The notes below the pieces were generated by a model. That model was not told the DNA's origin, did not search any database, and was given only the letters and a program-made list of their open reading frames with translations. The translations under genes and the position numbers were made by a program. A stretch of DNA of 64,000 nt, from the NCBI RefSeq assembly GCF_014171475.1, contig NZ_CP048817.1, positions 4,363,501-4,427,500 on the forward strand. Reading direction: 5' to 3'. The DNA is from Sphingomonas sp. So64.6b (lineage in GTDB: Bacteria > Pseudomonadota > Alphaproteobacteria > Sphingomonadales > Sphingomonadaceae). Shown piece by piece: positions 1-8,472 of this stretch; position 1 is the first letter of the stretch; the number at the start of each line of letters is the position of its first letter.

Positions 1-959
1 TTCGAATGCGCGCGTTCGATCAGCGTCTTCATGCCATCGATGATCTGCTCCGCGGACACTTTCGCCTTGGCCGAGGTCAGCACTTCGCCGGCGGAAATGT
101 CATTGCCGCCTTGCAGCAGCACGATCCAGCGCACGCCGGGCTTGTCGAGCGCGTCGCGGTCGAAGCGGTTGAGCGTACTCGGGCCGCGATAGGGTTTGTC
201 GGCGTCGTTGAGAATACGGTTGCCCGCCACGCCGGCGTTGACGACGGCAATCGAGGCGAGTTTCGGGTCGGCCTGTAACCGCGCGGCGAGTACATCGGGC
301 CAGCGTGTGTTGCGCTCTTCGGTCGAGCCGACGCCGTCGGTGATCGAATCGCCGATCGCCACGATGACGCGTGCGTCGGCACCGGCGGCGACTTCGACAT
401 CGCTGAGGAAATAGCGGCTGTCGTCGGTCTCGCCAGCGGGGAGCGTCACCGCCGCGGTCATATCGCGCGCCGGCACGATATAGACGGTCTGGTTGCCGAC
501 GCTGTGGATGGTCGATGTCGCCGCGCCGTGCGGCAGATACACGCTCACTGCGAGTTCTTCGAATGCGGCCACCGGCAATGCCACGGGATCGCTGAGCGCG
601 GCTTCGCCACTGGCGATGGTCACCACCGGCTTTCCGCCGAACGTGACCGCGCGATCGCTCGCCGGCTGGATCGCCGATCCGTCGGCGCGCCTGGCCACGC
701 GCACCGCGCCGAAGGTCAGCGGCGCGGTGCCGAACAGGTTGGAGAGGCGGATGCGCACGCTGCCGCCGCCGATGCTGGGGCGGATAATCTGGCGCAGCGT
801 CTGCGCCGGCAGGGCAGGGCCGGGCGAGTCCATTGCCGCGGTCCAGCCGGCGACCCAGTGCGCGTCGGTCGGCGTGTTCGGCGTGGATTGGGCCGGCGCG
901 GTCGCGGCGCCGAGAACGAGCAACAAGCCGGCGGCGTATTTCAATAGAGAAGGATGCAT
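1..959 (-). CDS. SGNH/GDSL-family esterase or hydrolase, 3' end cut by window edge
   Basis: Secreted SGNH-type hydrolase. The start is ATG at 959, giving an N-terminal signal peptide with a hydrophobic core (LLLVLGAAT) and an APAQS-like cleavage site. The first ~190 residues form a beta-rich domain seen ahead of the catalytic fold in many GDSL proteins. The block I motif AIGDSITDG lies near 345-365 and carries the nucleophile Ser; a later segment with GGND (near 100-120) matches block III. The frame stays open to base 1, so the terminal DxxH block is outside the window. Substrate cannot be told; acyl or acetyl ester of a carbohydrate is the usual guess for this family. Confidence 0.85.
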   Translation of the reverse strand, partial: MHPSLLKYAAGLLLVLGAATAPAQSTPNTPTDAHWVAGWTAAMDSPGPALPAQTLRQIIRPSIGGGSVRIRLSNLFGTAPLTFGAVRVARRADGSAIQPASDRAVTFGGKPVVTIASGEAALSDPVALPVAAFEELAVSVYLPHGAATSTIHSVGNQTVYIVPARDMTAAVTLPAGETDDSRYFLSDVEVAAGADARVIVAIGDSITDGVGSTEERNTRWPDVLAARLQADPKLASIAVVNAGVAGNRILNDADKPYRGPSTLNRFDRDALDKPGVRWIVLLQGGNDISAGEVLTSAKAKVSAEQIIDGMKTLIERAHS

Positions 960-1088
960 CGACGAACCCCTGCGCGTGGTGGTGAGTGAATGTCGGGCGA
1001 GCACAAGGCTTCCGTCATGGTTCAGCGACGGCCGCGATGCGCGCGAAACGCGCAGTCGACACCGCTTCCACCCATGCCCTGCAGACCG

Positions 1089-1433
1089 TCAGACCTTATG
1101 CAATTTTTCGAAGCTGAGCCGGTCCCAATAACCACGCTGGACCGCGATTTTGCCATCGATCACATGGAAGAATCCGCAACCGCGAAACCCGATCGGATCG
1201 CGCCATTCGAGGATCGCCCATTCGCCGTCCTCGAACAGATTCTCAGGGACGCACTCCATTTGTGCTCCGGCGAACTCGGCGTCGAACATCGCGCGGATCG
1301 CCTCGATACCCTCGACTGGTTCGTTGGCGACCTGATGATTGACCGCATTGTCAGCATAAAGTGCGACCAGCGCGTTCACATCGGCATTATTGAACGCCGC
1401 GATCCATTTGCGGACGAGTAATTTGGGGGTCAT
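1089..1433 (-). CDS. SnoaL/NTF2-like domain protein
   Basis: 114 residues, the whole length of one NTF2-like alpha+beta barrel. The N-terminal helix (VRKWIAAFNNADVNALVALY) and the pattern of Asp, His and Trp residues along the barrel (NHQVANEPVEG, ILEWRDP, FFHVIDGKI) are typical of the SnoaL-like group, which includes small isomerases, hydrolases and proteins of unknown role. Its start overlaps the stop of the upstream complex I subunit gene by four bases, so the two are translationally coupled. No catalytic assignment is possible from sequence alone. Confidence 0.8.
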   Translation of the reverse strand: MTPKLLVRKWIAAFNNADVNALVALYADNAVNHQVANEPVEGIEAIRAMFDAEFAGAQMECVPENLFEDGEWAILEWRDPIGFRGCGFFHVIDGKIAVQRGYWDRLSFEKLHKV

Positions 1434-1711
1434 CGGAAATTGTCGGCATAGGCCTGGAGCTTCAATTTGCGTTCCGGCGCGGCGATGACCTGGAAACCGA
1501 ATCCCTCGCGCGCCGCATAGGCGATTGCCGCCTCCAATGTGGGGAAACTCAGCCGGACCTGATCGCGCGTGTCGCCTGAACCCGCCCAGCCGGTCAGCGG
1601 GTCGGGCCGCTTCGCCTCGGCGGGTTCGAATTCGAGCACCCAGGCCTGAGTGCGGGCGCGGCCCGACTGCATGGCATTTTTGGGGCGCTGAAAGATGCGG
1701 GCGGTGGGCAT
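1430..1711 (-). CDS. NDUFS4-like complex I accessory subunit (ETC complex I subunit conserved region)
   Basis: About 93 residues. Features such as ARIFQRPKNAMQSG near the start, WVLEFEP, DPLTGWAGSGDT and a C-terminal KLQAYADNF match the family of the eukaryotic 18-kDa subunit NDUFS4, which alphaproteobacteria carry as an accessory subunit of respiratory NADH dehydrogenase. I chose ATG at 1711 because an AGAGA stretch lies about six bases upstream; ATG at 1717 (two residues longer) is possible. It lies 43 bases after hrpB, away from any nuo operon, and overlaps the following SnoaL-like gene by four bases. Confidence 0.85.
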   Translation of the reverse strand: MPTARIFQRPKNAMQSGRARTQAWVLEFEPAEAKRPDPLTGWAGSGDTRDQVRLSFPTLEAAIAYAAREGFGFQVIAAPERKLKLQAYADNFR

Positions 1712-1754
1712 GGTCATTCTCTCGGCAGATCTTGGGGCAAGCTCTCGCGAACCT

Positions 1755-4322
1755 CTATCGCGGTTGCGCCCGGCGTGCATCCGCATTTTTCGTGCGGGTG
1801 GTCGCAATCGCCCCGGCCGGATCGTCCGGCCAAGGGTGGCGCGGATAGCGGCCGCGCATTTCCTTGGCCACCGCGGCCCAGCTTCCCGCCCAGAAACCGG
1901 GCAGGTCGCGGGTGGTCTGGATCGGGCGTCCGGCCGGCGAGGTGAGGCTCAGCACCAGCGGCACCCGGCCGCCGCCGACCGTCGGATGCGTGGCCAGGCC
2001 GAACAGGGCCTGGGGCCGCAGGTCGACGCGCGGCCCGCCCTCGGCGGCATAGTCGATCGGATGGCTGCTGCCTGCCGGGCTGTCGAAATGCGTCGGGGCA
2101 AGTCGGTCGATGGTCCGCATCGCGTCCCAGCCGATGATGTTGCGCAAGGCCTCGGTCAGTGCGCCCGGCTCGATCGCGTCCAGCCGGCGCTTCTTTTCCA
2201 GCAGTGGCGCGAGCCATTCGTCCGCGCGCGACAGCAAGGCTGCGTCGTCGAGCGCGAGTTCGGTCCCGCCATGCGCGGCGGCGAAATCGGCGCGGTGGCG
2301 CAGCGCCAGTGCGGCTTCGCCCCATGGCAGCCGGGCGAGCCCATGGTCGCTGACGCCCTTGAGCAGCGCCGCGCTGATCTCCGCCGGGTCGGCCGCGCTG
2401 TCCGGGCCGCCCGACAGCCGGATTGCGCCGAGCCGCCGCTCGCGGATTGCCTGCACCCCGCCGGTCGCCGCGTCGAACGTCACGCGGCGCCGCGTTTCGA
2501 TGCGGTCGCCGAACAGCGTCTCGACCGTGGCAAGATCGATCGGGGCGGCGGAGAGAATGCGCGCGCCGGCCGCCATGCCCTGCGTCTCGGCAACGGCGAG
2601 CCAGTCGTTGCGCGCCAGCGAAGTGGCGCCGTCGAGCTTGAAGCCGCGCCCGCCCGCCGATGCCCAGGTTTCGCCGGAAGGGTCGCGGCGCCGTGCGATC
2701 CGGTCGGGGAAGGCGAGTGCGATGCACAGGCCGGCATCTTCTCCCCTCCCTGAAAGGGAGGGGCTGGGGGTGGGTGGCGAGCGAAGCGAGCTTTCCACAG
2801 CCGTGTCACTTGCCGCGCCCGGCGCTGGCATGCCGGTACCCATCCCCAACCCCTCTTGTGCTGGGAGGGGAGTTAGTTGCGCCCATCGCTTCGCCAGCTT
2901 GCGTCCGGCCTCGGCACGCGGTCCGCGTTCGCCGCGCCAGCGCCGCAGGCGCGATTCGAGATCGACATCGTTCCCGCCAAGGCCGCGTTCGCCAAGCAGG
3001 ACCGCGATCTGCGCCGCCGTTTCGGCCAGCCCGATTTCGCCTGCGCGGACCAGCATATGGCCAAGTCGCGGCGGCAGCGGCAGGTTCGCGATCGCTTTGC
3101 CATGTGCGGTTGGACGGCCATCGCTATCGATTGCCTCCAATGCCCCAAGCCGCGCGCGCGCCTCGGCGACCGCGGCATCGGGTGGTTGATCGAGCCAATT
3201 CAGCGCGCGCGGATCGGCCACGCCCCATAACGCGCAATCGAGCGTCAGCGCCGACAGATCGGCCTCCAATATCTCGGGCGGGTCGAACCGTGGCAGGCCG
3301 GCGGTCGCGGCCTCCTCCCACAGGCGGTAAGCGATTCCCGGACCCTGTCGCGCGGCGCGGCCGGCGCGCTGGGTAACCGAAGCCTGGCTGGCGCGCTCGG
3401 TGACCAGTCGGGTCATGCCCGCGGCGCGATCATAGCGCGGGCGGCGCGCCAGGCCGGAATCGATCACTACGCGGATGCCGTCGAGCGTCAGGCTGGTTTC
3501 GGCGATCGATGTGGCAAGGACAATCTTACGCAGTCCTTCACCGTTGGGCGTGATCGCGGCGCGCTGCGCCTGCGGGTCGAGGCTGCCGTGCAGGCGGTGC
3601 AGAACAATGCCGCTACCAAGTCCTTCAAGGCGTTCGGCGGTGCGCTCGATTTCGGCCACGCCCGGCAGGAAGGCGAGAATGCCGCCCTGTTCATCGCGCA
3701 GTGCGGTGCGAATCGCGGCGGCGACGGAGTCTTCGATCCGCGCTTCGACGGCGCGACCGATATGGCGCAGGGTCAGCGGATAGCTGCGGCCGGCGCTTTC
3801 GATGACGGGTGCGTTCGCCATCAGGCTTGAGAAACGCGCGCCGTCGAGTGTCGCCGACATCGCCACCAGCCTGAGATCCGGTCGTAAGCCGGCCTGCATA
3901 TCGAGCGCGAGCGCCAGGCCGAAATCGCTGTCGAGACTGCGTTCATGAACTTCATCGAACAGCACCGCGGACACGCCGGCCAGTTCGGGGTCGGCCTGGA
4001 TGCGATTGACGAAAATTCCTTCGGTCACGACCGTCACGCGCGTCGCGGCGGAACGCTTGGTGTCCATGCGCGTCGCATAGCCGAAGGTCTGGCCGACTGG
4101 CTCGTCGGCCAGGTTCGCCATGCGCTCGCCCGCCGCGCGCGCGGCGAGGCGGCGTGGCGACAGCAGCAGAATCTCGCCGCTGCACCATGGCTGATCGAGC
4201 AAAGCGGGCGCGACCGCCGTGGTCTTGCCGGCACCCGGCGGCGCGACCAGCACGGCGTTCGACCGCTCGCGCAAAGCAGCGAGCAGGTCCGGCAGCACGG
4301 CATGGATCGGGAGCATGGTCAT
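1755..4322 (-). CDS. hrpB: ATP-dependent helicase HrpB
   Basis: 855-residue DEAH-type RNA helicase. Motif I (PPGAGKT, residues 28-34), the DEVH box (123-126), SAT (156-158) and motif VI (QRAGRAARQG) are all intact, followed by the winged-helix/ratchet region and the HrpB-specific C-terminal domain. Role in the cell is not well defined for this family. Odd feature: residues ~484-528 are encoded by a 132-bp palindrome-ended repeat that interrupts the C-terminal part just before a conserved ALAFPDRIA segment, giving a Pro/Ser/Gly-rich insert while keeping the frame. Start ATG 4322; ATG 4316 also possible. Confidence 0.93.
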   Translation of the reverse strand: MTMLPIHAVLPDLLAALRERSNAVLVAPPGAGKTTAVAPALLDQPWCSGEILLLSPRRLAARAAGERMANLADEPVGQTFGYATRMDTKRSAATRVTVVTEGIFVNRIQADPELAGVSAVLFDEVHERSLDSDFGLALALDMQAGLRPDLRLVAMSATLDGARFSSLMANAPVIESAGRSYPLTLRHIGRAVEARIEDSVAAAIRTALRDEQGGILAFLPGVAEIERTAERLEGLGSGIVLHRLHGSLDPQAQRAAITPNGEGLRKIVLATSIAETSLTLDGIRVVIDSGLARRPRYDRAAGMTRLVTERASQASVTQRAGRAARQGPGIAYRLWEEAATAGLPRFDPPEILEADLSALTLDCALWGVADPRALNWLDQPPDAAVAEARARLGALEAIDSDGRPTAHGKAIANLPLPPRLGHMLVRAGEIGLAETAAQIAVLLGERGLGGNDVDLESRLRRWRGERGPRAEAGRKLAKRWAQLTPLPAQEGLGMGTGMPAPGAASDTAVESSLRSPPTPSPSLSGRGEDAGLCIALAFPDRIARRRDPSGETWASAGGRGFKLDGATSLARNDWLAVAETQGMAAGARILSAAPIDLATVETLFGDRIETRRRVTFDAATGGVQAIRERRLGAIRLSGGPDSAADPAEISAALLKGVSDHGLARLPWGEAALALRHRADFAAAHGGTELALDDAALLSRADEWLAPLLEKKRRLDAIEPGALTEALRNIIGWDAMRTIDRLAPTHFDSPAGSSHPIDYAAEGGPRVDLRPQALFGLATHPTVGGGRVPLVLSLTSPAGRPIQTTRDLPGFWAGSWAAVAKEMRGRYPRHPWPDDPAGAIATTRTKNADARRAQPR
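2741..2872. repeat. 132-bp palindrome-ended repeat inside hrpB
   Basis: The element begins CTCCCCTCCC (2741-2750) and ends GGGAGGGGAG (2863-2872), a perfect 10-bp terminal inverted repeat. Inside there is a second hairpin half (AGGGAGGGG after a GAA turn at 2752-2754), a GCGAGCGAAGCGAGC segment, and mirrored CTGGGGGTGGGT / ACCCATCCCC blocks. Length is 132 = 44 codons, so hrpB is not frameshifted. A related 105-bp element lies in prmC (57443-57547). Confidence 0.85.
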
Positions 4323-4391
4323 AAAGCGGGTGCCGGCCTGTTTCGCACAGGCGAATGGGTCGCGGATAGCGCCAATTCCGGTTTGCCGGGG

Positions 4392-5744
4392 TTAGAAGAA
4401 GACGCTGGCGTTGAGCGAGAGGTACCGCGTGTCGCCACCAAGCTGGGCATTGGGCGCGCGTTTCAGGAAACGACCCTTGTCGAGAAACGCACCACTTGCC
4501 TCCAGCTGAAGCCGCTTGGCGATCGCCCACCAGCGCACACGGCCCTCGATCTGGCGTCCGGCATAACGGCCCGAGGCGCCGCTCGCATCGCGCACGCCCG
4601 AGGAGGAAAACGCATCCTGGCCGGAGGCGAGCCACATCTCGCGATAGCTGATCATCGTTTCAAGGCGCTTGTGCGGCACTGCCTCGAGCCGGATTGCGGG
4701 TGAGCTGATGTTGGAGCGTGCCAGCGTGCTGTAGATCCCCGACGGCGCATAATCGGCACGACGCGAGCCGAACAACGGATCGAAGCGGGTGAAGCGTCCG
4801 CCACGATCGTCGCCGCTGGCATATTCATATTCGAACGACAGGCGCGGTTTCCAGGCGGCGGCGAAGCTGTAGCCGATTTCGCCATGCGCCGACCAGGCCG
4901 AGACCGGCAGGCGTGCGGCGGCTGCGGTTGCATCGGCGTTGATCGAGCCGCCCTGATGGAAGAGTTCGCCCTCGGCATCCCATTGTCCGGCCGCCGGCGC
5001 CTTGATCAGCCGCGCGCTGAGCGTGGTGAGATGCCGGTCGCGAGTCGCCAGGTCGGGCCGGTCGCGTTCGTCGAGCCGGAACCAGGCGGCATCCATATCG
5101 AACGGGCCGATCGCGCGCCTGCGCCTGACGGTCGCGCCCCAGAAACGCAGGTCGAAGCTTTCGCGGTCGATCTCGACCCGATTGGCGCGTAATGCCGCGC
5201 CACCCGAGGGCAGCCGCACTTGTGGCAGGGCGTAGAAGAGTGTCGCGTTGAAATTTTTGGTCGGAGCGAGGTCGATTCTCACCCCGGTATAGCCATTTGT
5301 GGTGTTGCGATAATCGTCATTGGCGACGATGCGGCGCGAACCGAGGTCAAGCGTGAAGCGCCCGGCCTGGACCTGCGTGCCGAGCGCACCACCCAGATCC
5401 GCCCTGACATAAGCCTGGACCAGTTCAAGCGCATTGACCTCGCTGGTGCTGACCGGGCTGCGCGGCGAGATCGAATAAGCCCGGCTGTCATAAAGCTCGC
5501 CACCGATGCGGACCGGGCCGGGGCCATATTCGGCCGCGATGATGGTGCGGAAAGTGACCAGCGTGTCGTTGCGCTCGAATCCGGCCCGGGCTTGATTCTC
5601 GATCATTTCCACGCGGGCGCGGGTGGTGGCGGAAATCGTGAACGGTGGTCTCGGGGTGGTTTGCGCCAGGCTGGCCGGCGACACCGTTATCACGACTGCC
5701 ACACCCATGATCCGGATCGGACGGTGGCAGCCGCGCAAGGTCAA
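4392..5744 (-). CDS. Alginate-export-type outer-membrane porin
   Basis: 450 residues, signal peptide (VAVVITVSPASLAQ) then a sequence of alternating amphipathic beta strands ending in Phe (ASVFF), the C-terminal signature of outer-membrane barrels. Resembles the alginate_exp (AlgE-like) porin family. Ligand unknown; there are no alginate genes nearby. Its ATG overlaps the stop of the polyprenyl synthase gene by four bases (5741-5744); an internal ATG at 5708 would give a more conventional signal peptide. It is the last gene of that transcript. Confidence 0.78.
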   Translation of the reverse strand: MTLRGCHRPIRIMGVAVVITVSPASLAQTTPRPPFTISATTRARVEMIENQARAGFERNDTLVTFRTIIAAEYGPGPVRIGGELYDSRAYSISPRSPVSTSEVNALELVQAYVRADLGGALGTQVQAGRFTLDLGSRRIVANDDYRNTTNGYTGVRIDLAPTKNFNATLFYALPQVRLPSGGAALRANRVEIDRESFDLRFWGATVRRRRAIGPFDMDAAWFRLDERDRPDLATRDRHLTTLSARLIKAPAAGQWDAEGELFHQGGSINADATAAAARLPVSAWSAHGEIGYSFAAAWKPRLSFEYEYASGDDRGGRFTRFDPLFGSRRADYAPSGIYSTLARSNISSPAIRLEAVPHKRLETMISYREMWLASGQDAFSSSGVRDASGASGRYAGRQIEGRVRWWAIAKRLQLEASGAFLDKGRFLKRAPNAQLGGDTRYLSLNASVFF

Positions 5745-6757
5745 TATGCCCGCGCTACGGCGAACTCGACCGCTTCGACCATTGCGTCCTTGGCCGCGCC
5801 GCCGGCAAAGCCACCAAGCGCATCGATCGCGCGCTGGCCGTAATGGCGCGCGCGCGCGAGCGTGTCGTCGACCGCATGGCTCGATTTGATCAGCGACACG
5901 GCATGGGCGAAGTCATCGTCGCTCGCGCGATGGCCCTCCATCGCCGCTTTCCAGAACGTGCGATCCCCTGCCGATCCCCGGGCATAAGCAAGGATCACCG
6001 GCAATGTCGCCTTGCCCTCGCGGAAATCGTCGCCGGCATCCTTGCCCATCGTCCCCGCGTCGGAAACATAATCGATCGCATCGTCGACCAGCTGAAACGC
6101 GATACCGAGATTGCGGCCATAGGCGTCGAGCGCAGCCTCCTCCGCCTCGGGCCGTTCGGCAACGACGGCGGCGATGCGGCAGGCGGCGGCGAACAATGCC
6201 GCGGTCTTCGCACCGATGATGTCGAGATAGCGTTCCTCGCCGATATCGATGCGCCGCGCCGCGGTCAGCTGATTGACCTCACCCTCGGCGATCACCGCGC
6301 TGGCGTTGGACAGGATCTTGAGCACTTTCAGGCTGCCGTCCTCGACCATCAATTCGAACGAGCGGCTGAACAGGAAGTCGCCGACCAGCACGCTGGCGGG
6401 ATTGCCCCAGATCAAATTGGCGGTGCGCTTGCCGCGACGCAGATCCGACCCGTCGACCACATCGTCGTGCAGCAGCGTGGCGGTGTGGATGAATTCGACA
6501 GCGGCGGCGAGACGATGATGGCGGTTGCCCGAATAACCGAGCAGCCGCGCGCTCGCCAGCGTGAGCATCGGGCGCATGCGCTTGCCGCCGCCCGCAATCA
6601 GATGACCGGCAAGCTCGGGGATCAGCGGGATCTGCGACTGCATCCGGTCGAGGATGACCGCATTGACCAGATTGAGATCGCCCGCGACGAGCTGAACCAT
6701 CGGTTCCAGCGAGGGCGGAGCGGTGCGCGCGTCGAGGCGGTGGATGGTTGCGCTCAT
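5741..6757 (-). CDS. ispB: Octaprenyl/polyprenyl diphosphate synthase
   Basis: 338-residue trans-isoprenyl diphosphate synthase that elongates farnesyl diphosphate with IPP to the long side chain of ubiquinone; cytosolic. First Asp-rich motif DDVVD at 98-102, second DDAID at 225-229, GGGKRMRP at 57-64 for IPP binding. Start ATG at 6757; an upstream extension of 62 residues to 6943 is open but runs into the divergent chorismate mutase leader and looks non-coding. Four-base overlap with the porin gene downstream. Sphingomonads make mainly ubiquinone-10, so the true product may be decaprenyl. Confidence 0.92.
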   Translation of the reverse strand: MSATIHRLDARTAPPSLEPMVQLVAGDLNLVNAVILDRMQSQIPLIPELAGHLIAGGGKRMRPMLTLASARLLGYSGNRHHRLAAAVEFIHTATLLHDDVVDGSDLRRGKRTANLIWGNPASVLVGDFLFSRSFELMVEDGSLKVLKILSNASAVIAEGEVNQLTAARRIDIGEERYLDIIGAKTAALFAAACRIAAVVAERPEAEEAALDAYGRNLGIAFQLVDDAIDYVSDAGTMGKDAGDDFREGKATLPVILAYARGSAGDRTFWKAAMEGHRASDDDFAHAVSLIKSSHAVDDTLARARHYGQRAIDALGGFAGGAAKDAMVEAVEFAVARAY

Positions 6758-6805
6758 ATCACCGGGGGATGTGGCGGGGCGGGACACCAAAGGCAAGTGT
6801 TTCAG

Positions 6806-6833
6806 GCTTGCGCAGGCGCGATCGCTTGCGCAA
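6806..6833. repeat. Two GCTTGCGCA direct repeats between ispB and chorismate mutase
   Basis: GCTTGCGCA occurs at 6806-6814 and 6824-6832, 18 bases apart start to start, each containing the palindrome TGCGCA. They lie in the divergent intergenic region and could be a regulator site; no regulator can be named. Confidence 0.35.
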
Positions 6834-6885
6834 GAGGGAGGTGCACCTTCATTAAGAAGGGCGGGCCGGGTGGGAGTTGCGACCA

Positions 6886-7197
6886 GTGAGCGACGAAACA
6901 TTGCGGGGCTACCGCCAAAGCATCGACAATATCGACGCCGCACTCGTCTTCCTACTCGCCGAGCGGTTCAAGGTTACTCAGGCAGTCGGGCGATACAAGG
7001 CGACCACCGGGCTGCCGCCGGCCGATCCCAGCCGAGAGGACGCGCAGATCACGCGCCTGCGCGGGCTGGCCAAGCAAGCCGATCTCGACCCCGAATTCAG
7101 CGAGAAATTCCTCCGCTTCATCATCGATGAGGTGATCCGCCACCATGAACAGTTCCAGGGCGGGGAACAGTTCCAGGGCGGGGAGCAGGGGCGATGA
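6886..7197 (+). CDS. Chorismate mutase (AroQ type)
   Basis: 103 residues, all-helical AroQ fold that converts chorismate to prephenate for Phe/Tyr synthesis. Recognisable from YRQSIDNIDAALVFLLAERF near the N terminus (Arg and the helix-1 pattern), the central GRYKATTGLPPADPSRE segment and the C-terminal helix with FIIDEVIRHHE. GTG at 6886 is preferred since GGGAG ends nine bases before it; TTG at 6877 abuts that site. The C terminus carries a duplicated EQFQGG from two identical 18-base units (7147-7164, 7165-7182), beyond the catalytic domain. Overlaps the next gene by four bases. Confidence 0.9.
   Translation: MSDETLRGYRQSIDNIDAALVFLLAERFKVTQAVGRYKATTGLPPADPSREDAQITRLRGLAKQADLDPEFSEKFLRFIIDEVIRHHEQFQGGEQFQGGEQGR
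7147..7182 (+). repeat. Two 18-bp tandem repeats at the chorismate mutase 3' end
   Basis: GAACAGTTCCAGGGCGGG is present twice head to tail, coding EQFQGG twice, followed by a degenerate GAGCAGGGG start of a third copy. Probably a length-variable tract. Confidence 0.8.
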
Positions 7198-7418
7198 TGC
7201 GCAGCGAACTGTTTCCCGAATCGATCATGCCCTATGCTTGGCTCGATGACGGCCTTAGCGAGGCCGAACTGATCAGACGATTGATCGAGGTCGGCGATTC
7301 GCTCGTGCGCATCTGCGACGTGGTGGATCAGCCTACAGCGGGCAATTATATCGCAATGGCGCTTGATATCCTGCGCGCCGATTCGGACCTCAAGGCGGAT
7401 ATCGGCGCTATTGCCTGA
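7194..7418 (+). CDS. Small hypothetical protein coupled to chorismate mutase
   Basis: 74 residues, acidic and mostly helical, no family recognised. Its ATG overlaps the chorismate mutase stop by four bases, so it is translated from the same message. The 134 bases after it up to the LuxR-type gene hold no further ORF that I can support. Confidence 0.6.
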   Translation: MMRSELFPESIMPYAWLDDGLSEAELIRRLIEVGDSLVRICDVVDQPTAGNYIAMALDILRADSDLKADIGAIA

Positions 7419-7552
7419 CGCGCGACAAGCGCCAGCGGTGATCCACGGACTGCCGTTTCCTGATTTATTACCGATAATTGCCGGGGTGAGTGCCCAATCG
7501 AGGATCATGCACGACTCGTTGCTCTGATCCAAAATGGAGGTACAATGACACC

Positions 7553-8047
7553 ATGTCGCCGGGGGATATCGAGCAGCTGACCGAAGCCCAGCGGGCGTGT
7601 CTCCGCCTCGTACTGACGCGTCACAACTCCAAGGAAATTGCGCAGGTCCTCAAAATCTCGCCGCACTCGGTCGACAAGCGGATCGAGCGCGCGATCGCCA
7701 CCCTTGGCGCCACGTCGCGCTTCGACGCGGCGCGCCGGCTTGCCGACCATGAGGGTATCCCGACATACGAGCCTTTCGCACATGAACCGATCGACGTTGC
7801 CGGACCCACCGTCGAGGCGTCACCCCCCTACTCGACCGCATCGTTCGGATATGGTCGCCGCCTCTTCGGGCTCAGCCCCGACCGGCGGATCAACGGGGAT
7901 GCGCGAAATGATCTGACGAAGCTCCAGCGTGCCGGCATCATCCTTGCCCTGATGGTCGGGATTGCCCTGTCGACTGGTGCTTTGCTCAATATCGCGGCGA
8001 CGCTCACGGACAAGCTCCGTGAGAATCGCATCGACCTTTCGCGCTGA
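7553..8047 (+). CDS. LuxR-type HTH regulator with a C-terminal membrane anchor
   Basis: 164 residues. Residues ~6-67 form a GerE/LuxR-type four-helix HTH (LTEAQRACLRL, NSKEIAQVLKIS, SVDKRIERAIATLG). There is no receiver or ligand domain. A ~60-residue linker leads to one hydrophobic segment (AGIILALMVGIALSTGALL, ~residues 125-145) and a short charged tail, so the DNA-binding part would be cytosolic and tethered to the inner membrane. ATG 7553 is chosen over the longer ORF from 7490 because GGAGGT at 7536-7541 lies 11 bases upstream; the nearer ATG at 7545 is out of frame. Confidence 0.8.
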   Translation: MSPGDIEQLTEAQRACLRLVLTRHNSKEIAQVLKISPHSVDKRIERAIATLGATSRFDAARRLADHEGIPTYEPFAHEPIDVAGPTVEASPPYSTASFGYGRRLFGLSPDRRINGDARNDLTKLQRAGIILALMVGIALSTGALLNIAATLTDKLRENRIDLSR

Positions 8048-8080
8048 CGAAGTGCCGCCGGATGCGGCTTGGGAGGCGCA

Positions 8081-8425
8081 ATGCTCAAGGAACGCCGTCA
8101 GGCAAATGATATAGTAACCCGGGATTTCCTGCAGGCCGAGGCCGCGACCGATCGCGCCGCGACCCAGGCAGCACAATGCATGGTGACCATGCTGCAGGCG
8201 CGCCAGACCGCCAACCTGCCGGTCGGCACCGGGATCGAGGCGTTGCGTCTCGTATCCGAAGGCGCCAGCGCGCTGGTCAAGGCGCGGCAGTCGTTCGTCG
8301 AGGCACATCGCATCCTGGCTGATGTCCGTGCCGAGATTGGTATTACTGGCTATGGCGATTCTTCCGAATGCCCGCCGACAGAGGGTACGCTCGCTACGCC
8401 GCACCGTCTGGCGGCTGTCGCCTGA
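8081..8425 (+). CDS. Hypothetical helical protein downstream of the LuxR-type regulator
   Basis: 114 residues, predicted almost wholly helical (long Ala/Gln/Arg stretches such as AAATDRAATQAAQCMVTML), with a short disordered tail. ATG 8081 has GGGAGG six bases upstream. It follows the anchored regulator by 33 bases and precedes a membrane protein gene, so all may be one transcript. No family recognised; a partner of the anchored regulator is only a guess. Confidence 0.6.
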   Translation: MLKERRQANDIVTRDFLQAEAATDRAATQAAQCMVTMLQARQTANLPVGTGIEALRLVSEGASALVKARQSFVEAHRILADVRAEIGITGYGDSSECPPTEGTLATPHRLAAVA

Positions 8426-8472
8426 ACATCCGGCCCTTGACCGGGCCGCACAACAGATGGTCCGGTCTGGGC

